From Taudactylus pleione (Eukaryota > Chordata > Amphibia > Anura > Myobatrachidae), in contig JAUIMM010002539.1 in assembly GCA_031769625.1 (NCBI GenBank), positions 1 to 64,000 of the forward strand: a DNA stretch of 64,000 nt, written 5' to 3'. The position numbers and the translations under genes are program-made. Position 1 is the stretch's first letter; the number at the start of each line of letters is the position of its first letter. This document shows, piece by piece, positions 63,766 through 64,000 of the stretch. The notes beneath the pieces were generated by a model, which was given only the letters and a program-made list of their open reading frames with translations, had not been told where the DNA came from and did no database searches.

Positions 63766-64000
63766 GGAGATAACACAAAGTATGCGCTTCTGTTGTTTCC
63801 ATTGCTTTCAATGCATTTTGGCCTAAAACGAGCAATTGCTGTTTTCTCTTAAACGCAACACGGGAGAAAAACCATTTCACATCACATTTGTGGGTCTTGG
63901 TCTTCAGCACATCCCGTGAAATTTTGAGCTGTCTGTGCTTGCTACAAGAGGAGATATGACAAAGTATGCGCTTTTGTTGTTTCCATTGCTTTCAATGCAT
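63766..64000 (+). repeat. Diverged last monomers of the window
   Basis: Within about 170 bp there are at least seven substitutions I have not seen elsewhere in the window: gcttctgttg (63,787), caacacgggag (63,857), cttcagcac and acatcccgtg (63,904-63,917), ctgtgcttgc (63,936) and gagatatgac (63,952). Typical monomers elsewhere have zero to two private changes. The monomer length is unchanged. This may be the decaying edge of the array. Confidence 0.7.

Larger units (their letters stand above)
27439..64000 (+). repeat. 184-bp satellite array, right (plus-strand) arm
   Basis: About 199 tandem monomers of the same satellite lie in the opposite orientation to the left arm. The consensus has recognisable variable sites: 26 (G/T), 30 (C/A), 42 (C/G), 66 (T/C/G), 83 (A/T), 97 (A/C), 104 (G/A), 114 (T/G), 117 (C/T), 130 (T/A), 138 (G/T), 149 (T/A), 153 (T/A) and 172 (C/T). 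Linked combinations of these define monomer subtypes and let duplicated blocks be traced. Indels are rare: 183-bp monomers near 29,205, 30,676, 31,781, 32,147, 35,455, 36,375 and 45,757, plus the short insertions near 39,720, 42,990 and 50,822. The array runs off the window end. No gene or other element is present. Confidence 0.98.

Noticed and set aside
1..64000. CRISPR array, because of regular direct repeats
   Set aside because: The repeat unit is 184 bp with no unique spacers. All sequence between landmarks is itself repeated, and no cas gene is present.
27439..64000. CENP-B box in the monomer (ttttgttggttccattg region and the acacgggag variant at 63,857)
   Set aside because: The CENP-B core needs TTCG, A and CGGG at fixed spacing. 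The first candidate lacks both TTCG and CGGG. The second has CGGG in a single diverged copy without the TTCG half.
27439..64000. Octamer (POU) site at the cgtgcatttgctg box
   Set aside because: The motif reads gcatttgc, not the attTgcat/atgcaaat octamer, and the box varies freely between copies.
1..64000. A new gene-based biological system in this window
   Set aside because: No stretch lies outside the satellite. The only supportable novelty is in repeat organisation and array evolution.
1..64000. Naming a known satellite family or host species
   Set aside because: I do not recognise the monomer with confidence. A similarity search of the 184-bp unit against repeat and genome databases would be decisive, and I cannot run one.

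Overview
The whole 64 kb window is one satellite DNA array. A single AT-rich monomer of 184 bp (about 39% GC in a consensus I built by eye) is repeated head to tail about 348 times with no interruption. I see no protein gene, RNA gene, transposable element, CRISPR array, unrelated spacer or single-copy sequence. The recurring 60-110 aa open frames are by-products of the repeat. An array of this size with a nucleosome-scale monomer points to a eukaryotic, probably centromeric or other heterochromatic, region. Frequent CG to TG/CA changes at the monomer's three CpG sites suggest a CpG-methylating genome such as a vertebrate or plant. I do not recognise the satellite family and name no species.

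Layout: positions 1-27,438 (about 149 monomers) run on the minus strand and 27,439-64,000 (about 199 monomers) on the plus strand. They meet head to head at a nearly closed palindrome with a 5-nt spacer at 27,434-27,438. Below I number the monomer 1-184 in plus-strand right-arm orientation, with position 1 at the first A of the motif aaaaacc (for example 27,439).

Left arm: it is dominated by a very recent segmental duplication with a period of 12,324 bp (67 monomers), seen as about 1-11,100 and 12,325-23,430. Each copy contains a nested period of 1,472 bp (8 monomers) and a tandem duplication of 1,102 bp (6 monomers). About 23,430-27,438 is less ordered and contains a partial further copy of part of the unit.

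Right arm: it is a mosaic. Segments 31,262-34,990 and 35,675-39,036 are copies that differ by exactly two monomers. The part from 39 to 51.7 kb holds shorter shared blocks. Between 51.7 and 61.7 kb there is a 4.1-kb block duplicated at an offset of 5,886 bp, and within it a 10-monomer higher-order unit (1,839 bp) present three times. The final monomers, from about 63.77 kb, carry a cluster of private substitutions, which may mark the approach to the array edge.

There is no gene network to describe. The interest lies in the structure: the inversion point, the nested higher-order repeats, monomer-exact deletions and variants shared between opposite arms. All boundaries and offsets were worked out by eye from shared variants and should be read as approximate to tens of bases unless an exact position is explained.
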